Assembly: GCF_002015075.1 (NCBI RefSeq)
Contig: NZ_MUXZ01000001.1
Location: 1 to 64,000, forward strand
Length of the DNA stretch: 64,000 nt
Direction of reading: 5' to 3'
From: Canicola haemoglobinophilus
GTDB taxonomy: Bacteria; Pseudomonadota; Gammaproteobacteria; Enterobacterales; Pasteurellaceae
In this document: positions 8,459 to 17,796 of the stretch, one piece after another
Position numbering within the stretch: position 1 is the stretch's first letter
Layout of the letters: each line of letters starts with the position of its first letter
Made by a program: the position numbers and the translations under genes
Notes under the pieces: model-generated
What the model was told of the DNA's origin: nothing
What the model saw: the letters and a program-made list of their open reading frames with translations, nothing else
The model's database searches: none

Positions 8459-9391
8459 ATGTTAAAAAAATTATTACCTTTTTTATTAGGTGTGACTTTA
8501 TTTTCTCCAATTGCTGCGGCTAAGCATTTAACCATTGGCGTTGCTATGTATAGCCTATCAGATAAATATCCTACTTATTTACAAGACTCCATGAAGAAAT
8601 TTGATCAGGAAAAAGCTGATGTTAATTTCCGTTATGCAGATGCAAATTCAGATCCAGCAAGAATGCTAAGTGATATTGAAACCTTCATTGATTCAGGCGT
8701 TGATGCGTTATTAGTTATGCCGACAGATAGCGATATTATTAAAGCTATTGGTGTTAAAGCTAGAAAGGCGAAGATTCCGTTAGTGGTGGTAACTAATAAA
8801 CCTAAAGATGAAGATATGAAATATATTGCTAGCTATGTCGGCTCAGAAGAAATTACTGGTGGAGAAATGCAAGCAAAATTTATTGTTGAGCAGTTAAAGG
8901 GTAAGCCAGCAAATGCCATTATTTTAATGGGACCTTTGGGTTGGGATGCACAAATCAAGCGTACCGAGGGAAATGAAAATATTCTGAAGAACCATCCTGA
9001 AATTCGAGTGCTTAGTAAGCAAGAAGGTAAGTGGGATAGAGCAAAAGCCATTGATATTACAGAGAATTTATTATCTGGTAGTCAAAAAATTGATGTAGTA
9101 ATTAGCAATAATGATGAAATGGCAATTGGTGCGTTGCTTGCTGCTCGTAAAAAAGGCATTGCAGATAAGGATATGTTGATTGTTGGGTTAGATGCTACTC
9201 CTGATGCTTTAGAGTATTTAGGTAAAGGTTTAGATGCAACCATTTACCAATCGGCATCAGGTCAAGGGTATGCTAGTGCAGAAATGGCATATAAAGCGGC
9301 GAAAGGTGAGGCAGTACCTAAATTTAATTTTATTCCTTTTGAATTAGTTACACCTGATAAAAAAGCTCAATATATTGATAAATATAAATAG
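8459..9391 (+). CDS. Inositol/sugar ABC transporter periplasmic binding protein 2
   Basis: A 310-aa paralogue of the preceding binding protein, with its own signal peptide (cleavage after IAAA near residue 21). It keeps the same blocks, including SNNDEMAIGA and an identical VGLDATPDALEYLGKGLDAT, while the N-terminal ligand-facing segment differs (MYSLSDKYPT against MNSFADKWQT). Two binding proteins sharing one importer suggest two ligands, for example inositol stereoisomers; that is inference. AGAGGA precedes the start. Confidence 0.85.
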   Translation: MLKKLLPFLLGVTLFSPIAAAKHLTIGVAMYSLSDKYPTYLQDSMKKFDQEKADVNFRYADANSDPARMLSDIETFIDSGVDALLVMPTDSDIIKAIGVKARKAKIPLVVVTNKPKDEDMKYIASYVGSEEITGGEMQAKFIVEQLKGKPANAIILMGPLGWDAQIKRTEGNENILKNHPEIRVLSKQEGKWDRAKAIDITENLLSGSQKIDVVISNNDEMAIGALLAARKKGIADKDMLIVGLDATPDALEYLGKGLDATIYQSASGQGYASAEMAYKAAKGEAVPKFNFIPFELVTPDKKAQYIDKYK

Positions 9392-9498
9392 TTTAAAACA
9401 GTAAGAAAAGACACCGCACTTTTCTACATCACTCACCTCAATTATTGATACGACAATAAAAATAAACTGATTTTGAGTTGTAAGATAAGGAGTTATAA

Positions 9499-11016
9499 AT
9501 GAATGATTTGAGTCGTTCTCCGTACATTCTAGAAATGCGGAATGTATCTAAAACATTCCCTGGGGTTAAGGCATTAGATGGCATTAACTTAAAAGTTAAA
9601 CGTGGGACAATCCATGCGTTAATGGGCGAAAATGGCGCAGGTAAATCAACTCTAATGAAAATTCTCTACGGTATTTATATCCCAGATGCCGGTGGAGAAC
9701 TTATTTTAGATGATAAACCTTTTAAACCAAGTGCACCTATTGATGCTATTCGTACTGGTTTGACAATGGTGCCACAAGAAATTTCTCCAGCGGGTAATTT
9801 AACTATCGCAGATAACTTCTATCTTGGACGAGAAATCACAAGCGGTAAGTTCTTTTTAAACCAAAAGGAAATGGATCGTAAAGCAGAGGAAATCTTAAAC
9901 GAATTAGGAATTCCGATGGATGTTACCGCAAAAATGTCAGATGTTTCTGTGGCAAAAGCACAATTAGTTGCGATTGCGACTGCTGTCTCTAATGATGCCA
10001 AAGTCATTATTATGGACGAGCCAACAACGGCATTAACAGAAGTTGAAGTTGAGCAACTTTATAAAATTATTGAAACCGTAAAACGACGTGGAATTGCTAT
10101 CATCTTTATTTCTCATAAGTTAGATGAAGTGTTCCGTGTTTCTGATGAAATAACCGTTATTCGTGATGGTCAATATGTAGGCACTAAACCTGCATCAGAA
10201 GTTACCAAAGATGAATTAATCTCTATGATGGTTGGGCGTGATATGTCAGAAATGTTCAAACGTGAGCGTATTGATATTTCTGATGAAGTTGTACTTGAAA
10301 TTAAAAACTTTACTCGAGAAGGTAAATATTATGATGTTAATTTCCAAGTACGAAAAGGGGAGATCTTTGGTATTGCTGGGCTTGTAGGTGCAGGGCGTTC
10401 TGAAATTGTAGAAGGCTTATTTGGATATAAACCAGCAGATAGCGGAGAAATTTATATTCATGGCAAAAAAGCCAATATTAAAACCCCACTAGATGCAATG
10501 GATTATAAGATTGGTTTTGTAACAGAAGACCGTAAGCTAACAGGATTATTCTTAAATTTAAGTATTACTGACAACATGATCATGCCGAAAATGTCACCTT
10601 ATTTGGAAAACTTTTTGGTGTCAGTTATAAAAGCACAAAAATCAGCAAACGATCAGAAAGAGAAATTAAAAATCAAAGCGCCAAATGTTGAAGTGATTAC
10701 CAATAATTTATCTGGGGGAAATCAACAAAAAGTGTTATTGGCTCGTTGGTTACTACTTGAGCCAGATATTTTAATTTTAGATGAACCAACAAAAGGTATT
10801 GATGTTGGGGCAAAAGCTGAGCTTTATAAATTAATGGTGGAATTAGCAAAACAAGGTAAGACTATCATTATGATTACTTCAGATATGCTAGAACTTCTTT
10901 CAATGAGTGACAGAGTGATGGTAATGCATGAGGGTCATATTGCAGGAATTATTCCACAACAAGAATTAACCCAAGAACGTGTGCTTGAATTAGCGTCTGG
11001 TTTAGGTCAAGCGTAA
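9499..11016 (+). CDS. Sugar/inositol ABC transporter ATPase with two nucleotide-binding domains
   Basis: A 505-aa MglA/RbsA-type ATPase. Domain 1 has Walker A GENGAGKST (about residues 44-52) and Walker B VIIMDEPT, with a degenerate signature (VSVAKAQ). Domain 2 has a degenerate Walker A (GLVGAGRSE), a good LSGGNQQKV signature and LILDEPTKGID. This asymmetry is normal in the family. It energises uptake of the ligand delivered by the two binding proteins. AAGGAG precedes the ATG. Confidence 0.92.
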   Translation: MNDLSRSPYILEMRNVSKTFPGVKALDGINLKVKRGTIHALMGENGAGKSTLMKILYGIYIPDAGGELILDDKPFKPSAPIDAIRTGLTMVPQEISPAGNLTIADNFYLGREITSGKFFLNQKEMDRKAEEILNELGIPMDVTAKMSDVSVAKAQLVAIATAVSNDAKVIIMDEPTTALTEVEVEQLYKIIETVKRRGIAIIFISHKLDEVFRVSDEITVIRDGQYVGTKPASEVTKDELISMMVGRDMSEMFKRERIDISDEVVLEIKNFTREGKYYDVNFQVRKGEIFGIAGLVGAGRSEIVEGLFGYKPADSGEIYIHGKKANIKTPLDAMDYKIGFVTEDRKLTGLFLNLSITDNMIMPKMSPYLENFLVSVIKAQKSANDQKEKLKIKAPNVEVITNNLSGGNQQKVLLARWLLLEPDILILDEPTKGIDVGAKAELYKLMVELAKQGKTIIMITSDMLELLSMSDRVMVMHEGHIAGIIPQQELTQERVLELASGLGQA

Positions 11017-11054
11017 CAAGATTTCTCTTAGAATAACAAATTGAGGTATTTATT

Positions 11055-12011
11055 ATGTCAAATGCTACTCTTAAAAAAATATTGAACGCCTATGGAATGG
11101 TGTTTATTTTAATTGCTTTATTTTTAGCATTATCTGCATCTATTGATGGTTTCTTCTCTGCTCGTACTGTTTGGAGCATTATTGAACAAGTTTCAATGTT
11201 CGGGATCATTGCAATCGGGGTAACTTTCGCCATTATCACAACAGGTATCGATTTATCTTCTGGTTCTATGGTGGCGATGACTTCTGTTGTGGCGGCGTCA
11301 ATCGTAACTGGGGGCGATGCAGTAAGTTCAGCCTTACTTGCTTTCGCGATTTCAATTGCGTTAGGTGCACTATTGGGAGCAATTAACGGTGGTTTAACTG
11401 CGTTCGGTTCTATTCCTCCATTTATCGCAACCTTAGGTATGATGATTATTGCCCGTGGTGGTGCTCAACTTTACTCATCAGGTCGTCCAATTGATGCCTC
11501 TTCAGAAGCATTTACTTGGATTTCTGATGTGGATTTCTTTGGTTTACCGGGCTTAGTGTTAGTTTATATTGTGATTGTTATTGGCTCACATATCTTACTT
11601 AGCCGCTCAACTTTCGGACGTCATGTTTATGCGGTTGGTGGAAACTTAAATGCAGCGAAAATTTGTGGTATCAACACTACTAAAACATTAATCTGGGTTT
11701 ATGTTTTCGCAGGCGCATTATCTGGTTTAGTGGGCGCATTATTAGCAGCTCGTACTTACGCGGGTAACCCTTCTTATGGTTTGGCTTGGGAGCTTGATGC
11801 GATTGCGGCGGCAGTTATCGGTGGCGTATCTTTAAGTGGTGGTATTGGTACAATCCCAATGTGTGTAATCGGTGCGTTAATTATCGGTACAACAAACAAA
11901 GGCTTAAATATGCTTGGTGTTGACCCATACTGGCAACAAATTATCAAAGGTTTGATTATCGTTGTTGCGGTATTAATTGATACCTTAAAACGTCGTAGAA
12001 AAGCGAGTTAA
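11055..12011 (+). CDS. Sugar/inositol ABC transporter permease
   Basis: A 318-aa RbsC-type inner-membrane permease with about eight to ten hydrophobic segments. It shows the family blocks GIDLSSGSMVAM, FIATLGMMIIARG, YAVGGNLNAAKICGI (near the EAA-like loop) and GGVSLSGGIGT. It lies 38 bp after the ATPase in the same operon and ends in a strong terminator. A single permease gene implies a homodimer. Confidence 0.92.
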   Translation: MSNATLKKILNAYGMVFILIALFLALSASIDGFFSARTVWSIIEQVSMFGIIAIGVTFAIITTGIDLSSGSMVAMTSVVAASIVTGGDAVSSALLAFAISIALGALLGAINGGLTAFGSIPPFIATLGMMIIARGGAQLYSSGRPIDASSEAFTWISDVDFFGLPGLVLVYIVIVIGSHILLSRSTFGRHVYAVGGNLNAAKICGINTTKTLIWVYVFAGALSGLVGALLAARTYAGNPSYGLAWELDAIAAAVIGGVSLSGGIGTIPMCVIGALIIGTTNKGLNMLGVDPYWQQIIKGLIIVVAVLIDTLKRRRKAS

Positions 12012-12024
12012 TCAATCATCTAGA

Positions 12025-12059
12025 GAAAAAATAGCAACTTCCGTAGTTGCTATTTTTTT
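12025..12059 (+). terminator. Intrinsic terminator of the ABC operon
   Basis: A 14-bp stem, AAAAAATAGCAACT with AGTTGCTATTTTTT, around TCCGT and followed by a T run. The flanking A run gives it terminator form on both strands, so it could also serve the convergent SDR gene. Confidence 0.9.
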
Positions 12060-12176
12060 GTCTAAGAATTGTCATGCTAATACTCGTGACCACACAAGTG
12101 CTTTATAGTTAATTGAAAGAGCGGTACCAATTTAAAAATAATTTGCACTTGTTACAAAGCAGCGTCATTAGCATAG

Positions 12177-12941
12177 CTATTTTTTGTTTTGAATATAGGA
12201 CACAATTTTCAATAATAGCCAATCAGGTGTCAAATGTGCGCTAAAAGCTAACAGCTTATTGAAGAATTTTGGAATGATGACGAGTTTTTTTCCTAAGTGC
12301 TGAATAGCATAATCAGCTACTTCTTTGGCTGTTTGAGCCTTTAAGCGCTCAAATAAATTTGAGTTAGCTAAATTTGCGGATTTAACAAATTCCGTATCTG
12401 TTGGGCCGGGAGCCAAAATTGATAGGCGAATATTGGTGTCTTTTAGCTCGTAGCTTAAAGCTTTTGAAAAAGAAGTTACGAATGCCTTTGTTGCATAATA
12501 TACCGCCATTTGTGGTCCGGGCATAAAACCAGCAATGGAAGATACATTAAGAATTTCCCCTCGATTTCTTGCTTTCATTGGTTGCAAATAGCATTTTGTC
12601 AAAATCATCAATGCTTGAATATTAAGATTTACCATTGCAATTTCTCTCTCTAAATCGCTATGACAAAACTCGCCAAATTCGCCAAAGCCTGCATTATTGA
12701 TTAGTCGATGTACAAATAATGCTTTTTCTTCCGTTTGTTTAAAAATGAGTTTTGCATTCTCAGGCATTGAGAGATCCATTTTAATAATTTCAATCTTGGT
12801 GTGAGGATATTGCTGTTGTAGTTCTTGCAAAATGTCTTCACGGCGAGCAACTAAAATCAATGGCTCGCCTTGCTTTGCATAATGTTTCGCCATTTCATAA
12901 CCAATACCAGAGCTTGCCCCTGTAATTAATGTATATTGCAT
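12177..12941 (-). CDS. Short-chain dehydrogenase/reductase
   Basis: A 254-aa SDR with the NAD(P) motif TGASSGIG at residues 7-14, NNAG near 88, a Ser in NVSSIAG and the catalytic YYATK near 150. It resembles the broad DltE/YqjQ-like group; the substrate cannot be read from the sequence. AAGGAAAAAG precedes the ATG. It is the only gene pointing the other way between the ABC operon and iolD. It may act on an inositol intermediate or be an unrelated neighbour. Confidence 0.8.
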   Translation of the reverse strand: MQYTLITGASSGIGYEMAKHYAKQGEPLILVARREDILQELQQQYPHTKIEIIKMDLSMPENAKLIFKQTEEKALFVHRLINNAGFGEFGEFCHSDLEREIAMVNLNIQALMILTKCYLQPMKARNRGEILNVSSIAGFMPGPQMAVYYATKAFVTSFSKALSYELKDTNIRLSILAPGPTDTEFVKSANLANSNLFERLKAQTAKEVADYAIQHLGKKLVIIPKFFNKLLAFSAHLTPDWLLLKIVSYIQNKK

Positions 12942-13046
12942 TTCTTTTTCCTTCTTTTCATTAATAGTATGCCGTATTTATGGTGTGCTAAAGTGCATTT
13001 ATATGTTAGGTATTTTACCTTTAAATCCTCATTTAAATTTCAAAAA

Positions 13047-13082
13047 TTTGATCGGCTCCACAAAAATGAAATTTATTTTTCA
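13047..13082 (+). promoter_or_regulatory. iolD promoter region: CRP-like site and perfect palindrome
   Basis: TTTGA-N6-CCACA (13047-13062) is followed 4 nt later by TGAAA-N6-TTTCA (13067-13082). The run CACAAAAATGAAAT is shared exactly with the mmsA upstream region, as is the spacing. Confidence 0.5.
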
Positions 13083-13154
13083 TTTTTATTTTATTTGAAA
13101 TGGAAATGTGATTATATAGTCAAAAAATTTCAATAACCTGATTAGGAGATGAAG

Positions 13155-15095
13155 ATGAAGACTGTGAGATTAACGGTTGCACAAGCCTTAGTAAAATTCC
13201 TTGATAACCAATATATCGAGTTTGATGGCAAAGTAACAAAATTCGTTGAAGGTATTTTCGGGATTTTTGGTCATGGTAATGTGCTCGGTTTAGGACAAGC
13301 CCTTGAACAAGATAGTGGCGAGTTAATTGTGCGTCAAGGACGTAATGAGCAAGGCATGGCTCACGTTGCGATGGGATTTGCAAAACAAAAATTACGTAAA
13401 CAAATCTATGCTTGTACTTCTTCTGTTGGACCAGGTGCAGCAAATATGATTACCGCAGCAGCAACAGCGACAGCAAACCGTATTCCACTTCTTCTTTTAC
13501 CTGGTGACGTTTTTGCAACGCGTCAGCCAGATCCTGTGCTACAACAAATTGAGCAAACTTATGATTTAAGTATTAGCACCAATGACGCTTTCCGTGCAGT
13601 GAGCAAATACTGGGATCGTGTGAGTCGTCCAGAGCAATTAATGACAGCTTGTATCAATGCAATGCGTGTATTAACTGACCCAGCGGAAACAGGGGCGGTT
13701 ACAATTGCTTTACCACAAGATGTACAAGCTGAGGCTTATGACTTCCCTGAGCATTTCTTACAAAAACGTATTCATCGTATTGAGCGTACGCCACCAACAG
13801 AGGCAATGTTACAAGATGCCTTAACCTTAATTCAAAATGCGAAAAAACCATTGATTATTTGTGGTGGTGGTGTGCGTTATTCTGAGGCAGCAGAACAATT
13901 AAAAGCCTTTGCGGAAATCTATAATATTCCATTTGCAGAAACACAAGCAGGTAAAAGTGCGGTGGTTTCTGAGCATTATTTGAATATGGGCGGCGTTGGT
14001 GTAACTGGTTGTGTGGCAGCTAACTTATTAGCACCAGAAGCAGATTTAGTCATTGGTATAGGTACAAGATATACAGACTTCACTACGGGCTCTAAATGGA
14101 TTTTCAATACTGACGAAGCAAAATTCTTAAATATCAACATAGCGCGTTTTGATGCTTATAAATTAGATGGCGTTCAAGTAACAGCTGATGCGAAAGAAAC
14201 ATTAGAGAAATTGACCGCACTTTTAGCTACAACAGGCTATCAATCTCAATGGGGCGATAAAATTGCTCAAGCAAAACAAGCATTAGCTACTGAATTAGCA
14301 CGTGTTCATAACGTGACTTATACCGGTAAAGATTTCGTGCCTGAAATTGACGACCGTTTAGATCGTGATGCGGTTTATGCTGAGTTTATGGATATGACAA
14401 ATTCTTGTTTAGCACAAACAAGAGTGCTTGGTATTTTAAATGAAACTTTAGGTAACGATGACGTGATCGTTGCAGCAGCAGGTAGTTTACCAGGCGATTT
14501 ACAACGTATTTGGCAATCTAAAGGCGAAAATACTTACCACTTAGAATATGGCTATTCTTGTATGGGCTATGAGGTAAACGCAGCGCTTGGGGTTAAAATT
14601 GCAGAACCACATCGTGAAGTTTATACCTTATTAGGCGATGGCTCTTACATGATGCTACATTCTGAGTTAGTGACTTCCATTCAAGAAAACAGAAAAATTA
14701 ACGTAGTGTTATTTGATAACATGACAAATGGCTGTATCAATAATCTACAAATTGGTCATGGTATGGATAGCTTTGCTACGGAGTTCCGTTTCAGAAACGA
14801 GAAAACTAATAAATTAGATGGTGGCTTTGTTCCAGTTAACTTTGCCATGAACGCAGCATCTTATGGCTGTAAAACTTATCAAGTCACTACTGAAGAAGAA
14901 TTGCGTGCAGCTTTAGCCGATGCAAAACAACAACAAGTTTCTACTTTAATTGATATTAAAGTATTGCCGAAAACGATGGCAAAAGGCTATGACAGTTGGT
15001 GGCACGTTGGTGTGGCGGAAGTGTCAAACAAAGAGGAAATCAAAGCTGCTTATGAAGATGCAGTTGAGCATATTGATGCGGCAAGACGTTACTAA
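13155..15095 (+). CDS. iolD: 3D-(3,5/4)-trihydroxycyclohexane-1,2-dione hydrolase
   Basis: IolD is a thiamine-diphosphate enzyme that opens the ring of the diketone made by IolE, giving 5-deoxy-glucuronate. The 646-aa protein has the N-terminal PYR domain with the cofactor Glu in GRNEQGMAHVA and the C-terminal PP domain with GDGSYMMLHSE...NMTNG for Mg-ThDP. I took the ATG at 13155, 6 nt after AGGAG; an ATG at 13149 touches the ribosome site. It heads an iolD-iolE-iolG operon. Its product is the substrate of IolB, encoded at the other end of the cluster. Confidence 0.96.
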   Translation: MKTVRLTVAQALVKFLDNQYIEFDGKVTKFVEGIFGIFGHGNVLGLGQALEQDSGELIVRQGRNEQGMAHVAMGFAKQKLRKQIYACTSSVGPGAANMITAAATATANRIPLLLLPGDVFATRQPDPVLQQIEQTYDLSISTNDAFRAVSKYWDRVSRPEQLMTACINAMRVLTDPAETGAVTIALPQDVQAEAYDFPEHFLQKRIHRIERTPPTEAMLQDALTLIQNAKKPLIICGGGVRYSEAAEQLKAFAEIYNIPFAETQAGKSAVVSEHYLNMGGVGVTGCVAANLLAPEADLVIGIGTRYTDFTTGSKWIFNTDEAKFLNINIARFDAYKLDGVQVTADAKETLEKLTALLATTGYQSQWGDKIAQAKQALATELARVHNVTYTGKDFVPEIDDRLDRDAVYAEFMDMTNSCLAQTRVLGILNETLGNDDVIVAAAGSLPGDLQRIWQSKGENTYHLEYGYSCMGYEVNAALGVKIAEPHREVYTLLGDGSYMMLHSELVTSIQENRKINVVLFDNMTNGCINNLQIGHGMDSFATEFRFRNEKTNKLDGGFVPVNFAMNAASYGCKTYQVTTEEELRAALADAKQQQVSTLIDIKVLPKTMAKGYDSWWHVGVAEVSNKEEIKAAYEDAVEHIDAARRY

Positions 15096-15174
15096 TTTAA
15101 CCTGATGGGCTCAATAGAGCCTATCTTCCCAAATAATCCGAGATTTATTCATTCTTTTTAAGAAGGACAACAAT

Positions 15175-16071
15175 ATGAAAGCTGAAAATGTAAAATTGGG
15201 TATTGCACCAATTGGTTGGACAAATGACGATTTACCAGAAATTGGTAAAGAGAATACATTTGAACAATGTGTAAGTGAAATGGCATTAGCTGGTTTCACT
15301 GGCAGTGAAGTAGGAAGTAAATATCCGCGTGATATTGAAGTATTAAAACGTAAATTAGATTTACGTGGTATCCAAATTTGTAATGCTTGGTTTAGTACCT
15401 TCTTTGTTGACGGTAAAAAAGAGGAAACTATCAAAGGTTTTATTGAACACCGTGATTTCTTGCACGCAATGGGTGCGAAAGTGATTGGTTGTTCTGAGCA
15501 AAGCCGCAGTATTCAAGGTCAGAAAAAAGCGATTTTCAAAGAGAAAACAGTATTCACTGAAGCTGAATGGCAATTACTTGCAGAAGGCTATAATGAACTT
15601 GCGAAATTAGCTGCAGAAAAAGGCATGAAAGTATGCTTACATCACCACATGGGTACTGGTATTCAAACTCCAGCAGAAATTGATAAATATATGGAAATCA
15701 CTAATGATGATGTGTATTTATTATTCGATTCTGGTCACCTTTATTATTCAGAAGGCTCACAACAAGTGATGTTAGATGTATTAGAAAAATACATTGATCG
15801 TGTTGTACATGTTCACTTAAAAGACGTACGTGATGAAGTTGTGGCAGAAGTAAAAGCAAATGATCTCAGTTTCTTAGAAGGTGTTGTAAAAGGTACATTT
15901 ACTGTTCCGGGCGACGGCGTTATCGATTTCAAACCAATCTTTGATATTTTAGAAAAACATGATTACAAAGGTTGGATGGTTGTTGAAGCTGAACAAGATC
16001 CAGCAATTGCAAACCCATTAGAGTATGCAATTAAAGGTCGTAAATATATTAAAGAAGTGGCAGGAGTTTAA
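15175..16071 (+). CDS. iolE: Myo-inosose-2 dehydratase
   Basis: IolE dehydrates 2-keto-myo-inositol to the trihydroxycyclohexane-dione used by IolD. At 298 aa it is a TIM-barrel protein of the xylose-isomerase-like superfamily. It shows the family start GIAPIGWTNDDLPEIG, the metal-site segments CLHHHMGTG, DSGHLYYSEG and HVHLKDVRDEV, and a C-terminal VVEAEQDP. AGAAGGACA precedes the ATG. Its stop nearly touches iolG, so the two are translationally linked. Confidence 0.96.
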   Translation: MKAENVKLGIAPIGWTNDDLPEIGKENTFEQCVSEMALAGFTGSEVGSKYPRDIEVLKRKLDLRGIQICNAWFSTFFVDGKKEETIKGFIEHRDFLHAMGAKVIGCSEQSRSIQGQKKAIFKEKTVFTEAEWQLLAEGYNELAKLAAEKGMKVCLHHHMGTGIQTPAEIDKYMEITNDDVYLLFDSGHLYYSEGSQQVMLDVLEKYIDRVVHVHLKDVRDEVVAEVKANDLSFLEGVVKGTFTVPGDGVIDFKPIFDILEKHDYKGWMVVEAEQDPAIANPLEYAIKGRKYIKEVAGV

Positions 16072-16072
16072 C

Positions 16073-17083
16073 ATGATTAAAGTAGGTATTATTGGTGCTG
16101 GCCGTATCGGTCGTGTACATTCAGAAAGTATTACAAAATACGTAAAAGGTGCTGAAATCAAAGCAATTTCTGATGTTCGTGTAACAGAAGAATTAAAAGA
16201 ATGGGCAAAAGGAATGGGAATTCCAAATGTCTATGAAGATTACAAATTAATTCTACAAGATCCAGAAATTGATGCGGTTTTAGTCTGTTCTTCAACCAAT
16301 ACTCATGCGCCAATTTCTATTGAAGCAGCACAAGCGGGCAAACATATTTTCTGTGAAAAACCAATTGATGCAGATGTAGGTCGTATTCAACAAGTATTAG
16401 CAGAAGTTGAAAAAGCTGGCGTTAAATTCCAAGTTGGTTTTAACCGCCGTTTTGATCACAACTTCAAAGCGATTAAAGATGCGGTAGTGAATGGTGATAT
16501 TGGCGAACCTCATGTTATTCGTGTTACTTCTCGTGACCCAGATGCGCCACCAATTGAATATGTGAAAGTGTCTGGCGGTATGTTCTTTGATATGACTATC
16601 CATGATTTTGACATGGTGCGTTATTTATCAGGCAGCGAAGTAACAGAAGTTTATGCCGCTGGTGGTGTGCTTGTTAATCCAGAAATTGGTAAAGCAGGCG
16701 ATATTGATACCGCAGTGATTACTTTAAAACTAGCAAATGGTGCAATCGCAGTGATCGACAATAGCCGTAAAGCTGTTTATGGTTATGATCAACGTGCTGA
16801 AGTATTTGGTTCTAAAGGTGCTATCCAAACTGCTAACGATACCCCGTCAACAGCGATTTTATCCAATGTAAATGGTGTGATTGCAGAAAAACCTAAATAC
16901 TTCTTCTTAGAACGCTATATGCAATCTTTTGCAGATGAAATGGCGTGTTTCGTTGACTCAGTGGTAAATGACAAACCAACTTTAGTTAACGGAAACGATG
17001 GTTTACAACCAGTATTAATCGCTATTGCAGCGAAAAAATCCTTGGATGAAGGTCGTCCAGTGAAATTAAGTGAAGTAGCTTAG
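16073..17083 (+). CDS. iolG: Myo-inositol 2-dehydrogenase
   Basis: IolG performs the first step, NAD-dependent oxidation of myo-inositol to 2-keto-myo-inositol. The 336-aa protein has GIIGAGRIGRVHSE at the N-terminus, CEKPIDAD near residue 95, and the block GGMFFDMTIHDFDM that supplies the catalytic Asp and His. The start at 16073, one base after the iolE stop, has CAGGAG upstream; upstream in-frame extension overlaps iolE and is unlikely. A second, more distant dehydrogenase in the cluster probably handles another isomer. Confidence 0.95.
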   Translation: MIKVGIIGAGRIGRVHSESITKYVKGAEIKAISDVRVTEELKEWAKGMGIPNVYEDYKLILQDPEIDAVLVCSSTNTHAPISIEAAQAGKHIFCEKPIDADVGRIQQVLAEVEKAGVKFQVGFNRRFDHNFKAIKDAVVNGDIGEPHVIRVTSRDPDAPPIEYVKVSGGMFFDMTIHDFDMVRYLSGSEVTEVYAAGGVLVNPEIGKAGDIDTAVITLKLANGAIAVIDNSRKAVYGYDQRAEVFGSKGAIQTANDTPSTAILSNVNGVIAEKPKYFFLERYMQSFADEMACFVDSVVNDKPTLVNGNDGLQPVLIAIAAKKSLDEGRPVKLSEVA

Positions 17084-17100
17084 TTGATTAAGTAACAACA

Positions 17101-17130
17101 AAAAGAGCGGTGTTTTTTTACCGCTCTTTT
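17101..17130. terminator. Bidirectional terminator between iolG and narP
   Basis: AAAAGAGCGGT (17101-17111) pairs with ACCGCTCTTTT (17120-17130). The stem looks like a paired uptake-signal variant with one base changed (AGAGCGGT for AGTGCGGT). It serves convergent iolG and narP. Confidence 0.85.
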
Positions 17131-17150
17131 GCTTTGTGAAGATGTTAAAT

Positions 17151-17780
17151 TTACATTCCTTTATATTGGAAATATAAAACTGTTGCAGCAACTCGGGAAT
17201 GTACATTGAGTTTACGCAATAAGTTGCGAATATGTACTTTTACTGTCTCTTCAGAAATAAATAATTGACCTGCAATTTGCTTGTTTGATAATCCTGTAGC
17301 GATGAGTTCTAAGACATTCATTTCTCGGTCGGTAAGAGAATAAATTGGGTCCTCATCATTTTTGCGTTCTAATAATAAATTTTTTATAGAGTCACTGAGG
17401 ATGACTTCACCTTGCGAAATACGTTTGATTTGTGAGAGTAAGGTATCTGGTTCAGTATCTTTTAGTAAATAGCCATCAGCTCCAGCATCAATTAAATTAA
17501 AAATATCATTTTTCGCATCAGATACTGTCAATATTAAAATTCTTGCATCAATTCCTTCTGTGCGTAGCGCTTTTAATGTATCTAGTCCTGATAATCCTTT
17601 CATATTTAAATCTAAAATGATTAAATCTGGCTCAAGTTGCAATGCCAAATTTACACCTTCACTTCCACTTCCTGCGTCACCTATCACTTCAAAAGACTCA
17701 TCTAGCTCAAGTAGTTGTTTGATACCTCGACGCATCAAAGGATGATCGTCAATTAATATCACTTTTGTTTTGTCAGACAT
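17151..17780 (-). CDS. narP: Nitrate/nitrite response regulator
   Basis: A 209-aa NarL-family regulator. The receiver domain has the acidic pair in LIDDHPLMRRG, the phospho-acceptor Asp in LIILDLNMKG near residue 58, Thr in LTVSDAK and Lys in LLKDTEP. A LuxR-type HTH follows, LTDREMNVLELIATGLSNKQIA. NarP controls anaerobic respiration genes with NarQ. The start follows AAGGGGGG, 16 bp after the cyaA stop, so narP may be read from cyaA. Confidence 0.93.
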   Translation of the reverse strand: MSDKTKVILIDDHPLMRRGIKQLLELDESFEVIGDAGSGSEGVNLALQLEPDLIILDLNMKGLSGLDTLKALRTEGIDARILILTVSDAKNDIFNLIDAGADGYLLKDTEPDTLLSQIKRISQGEVILSDSIKNLLLERKNDEDPIYSLTDREMNVLELIATGLSNKQIAGQLFISEETVKVHIRNLLRKLNVHSRVAATVLYFQYKGM

Positions 17781-17796
17781 TGATTATCCCCCCTTA

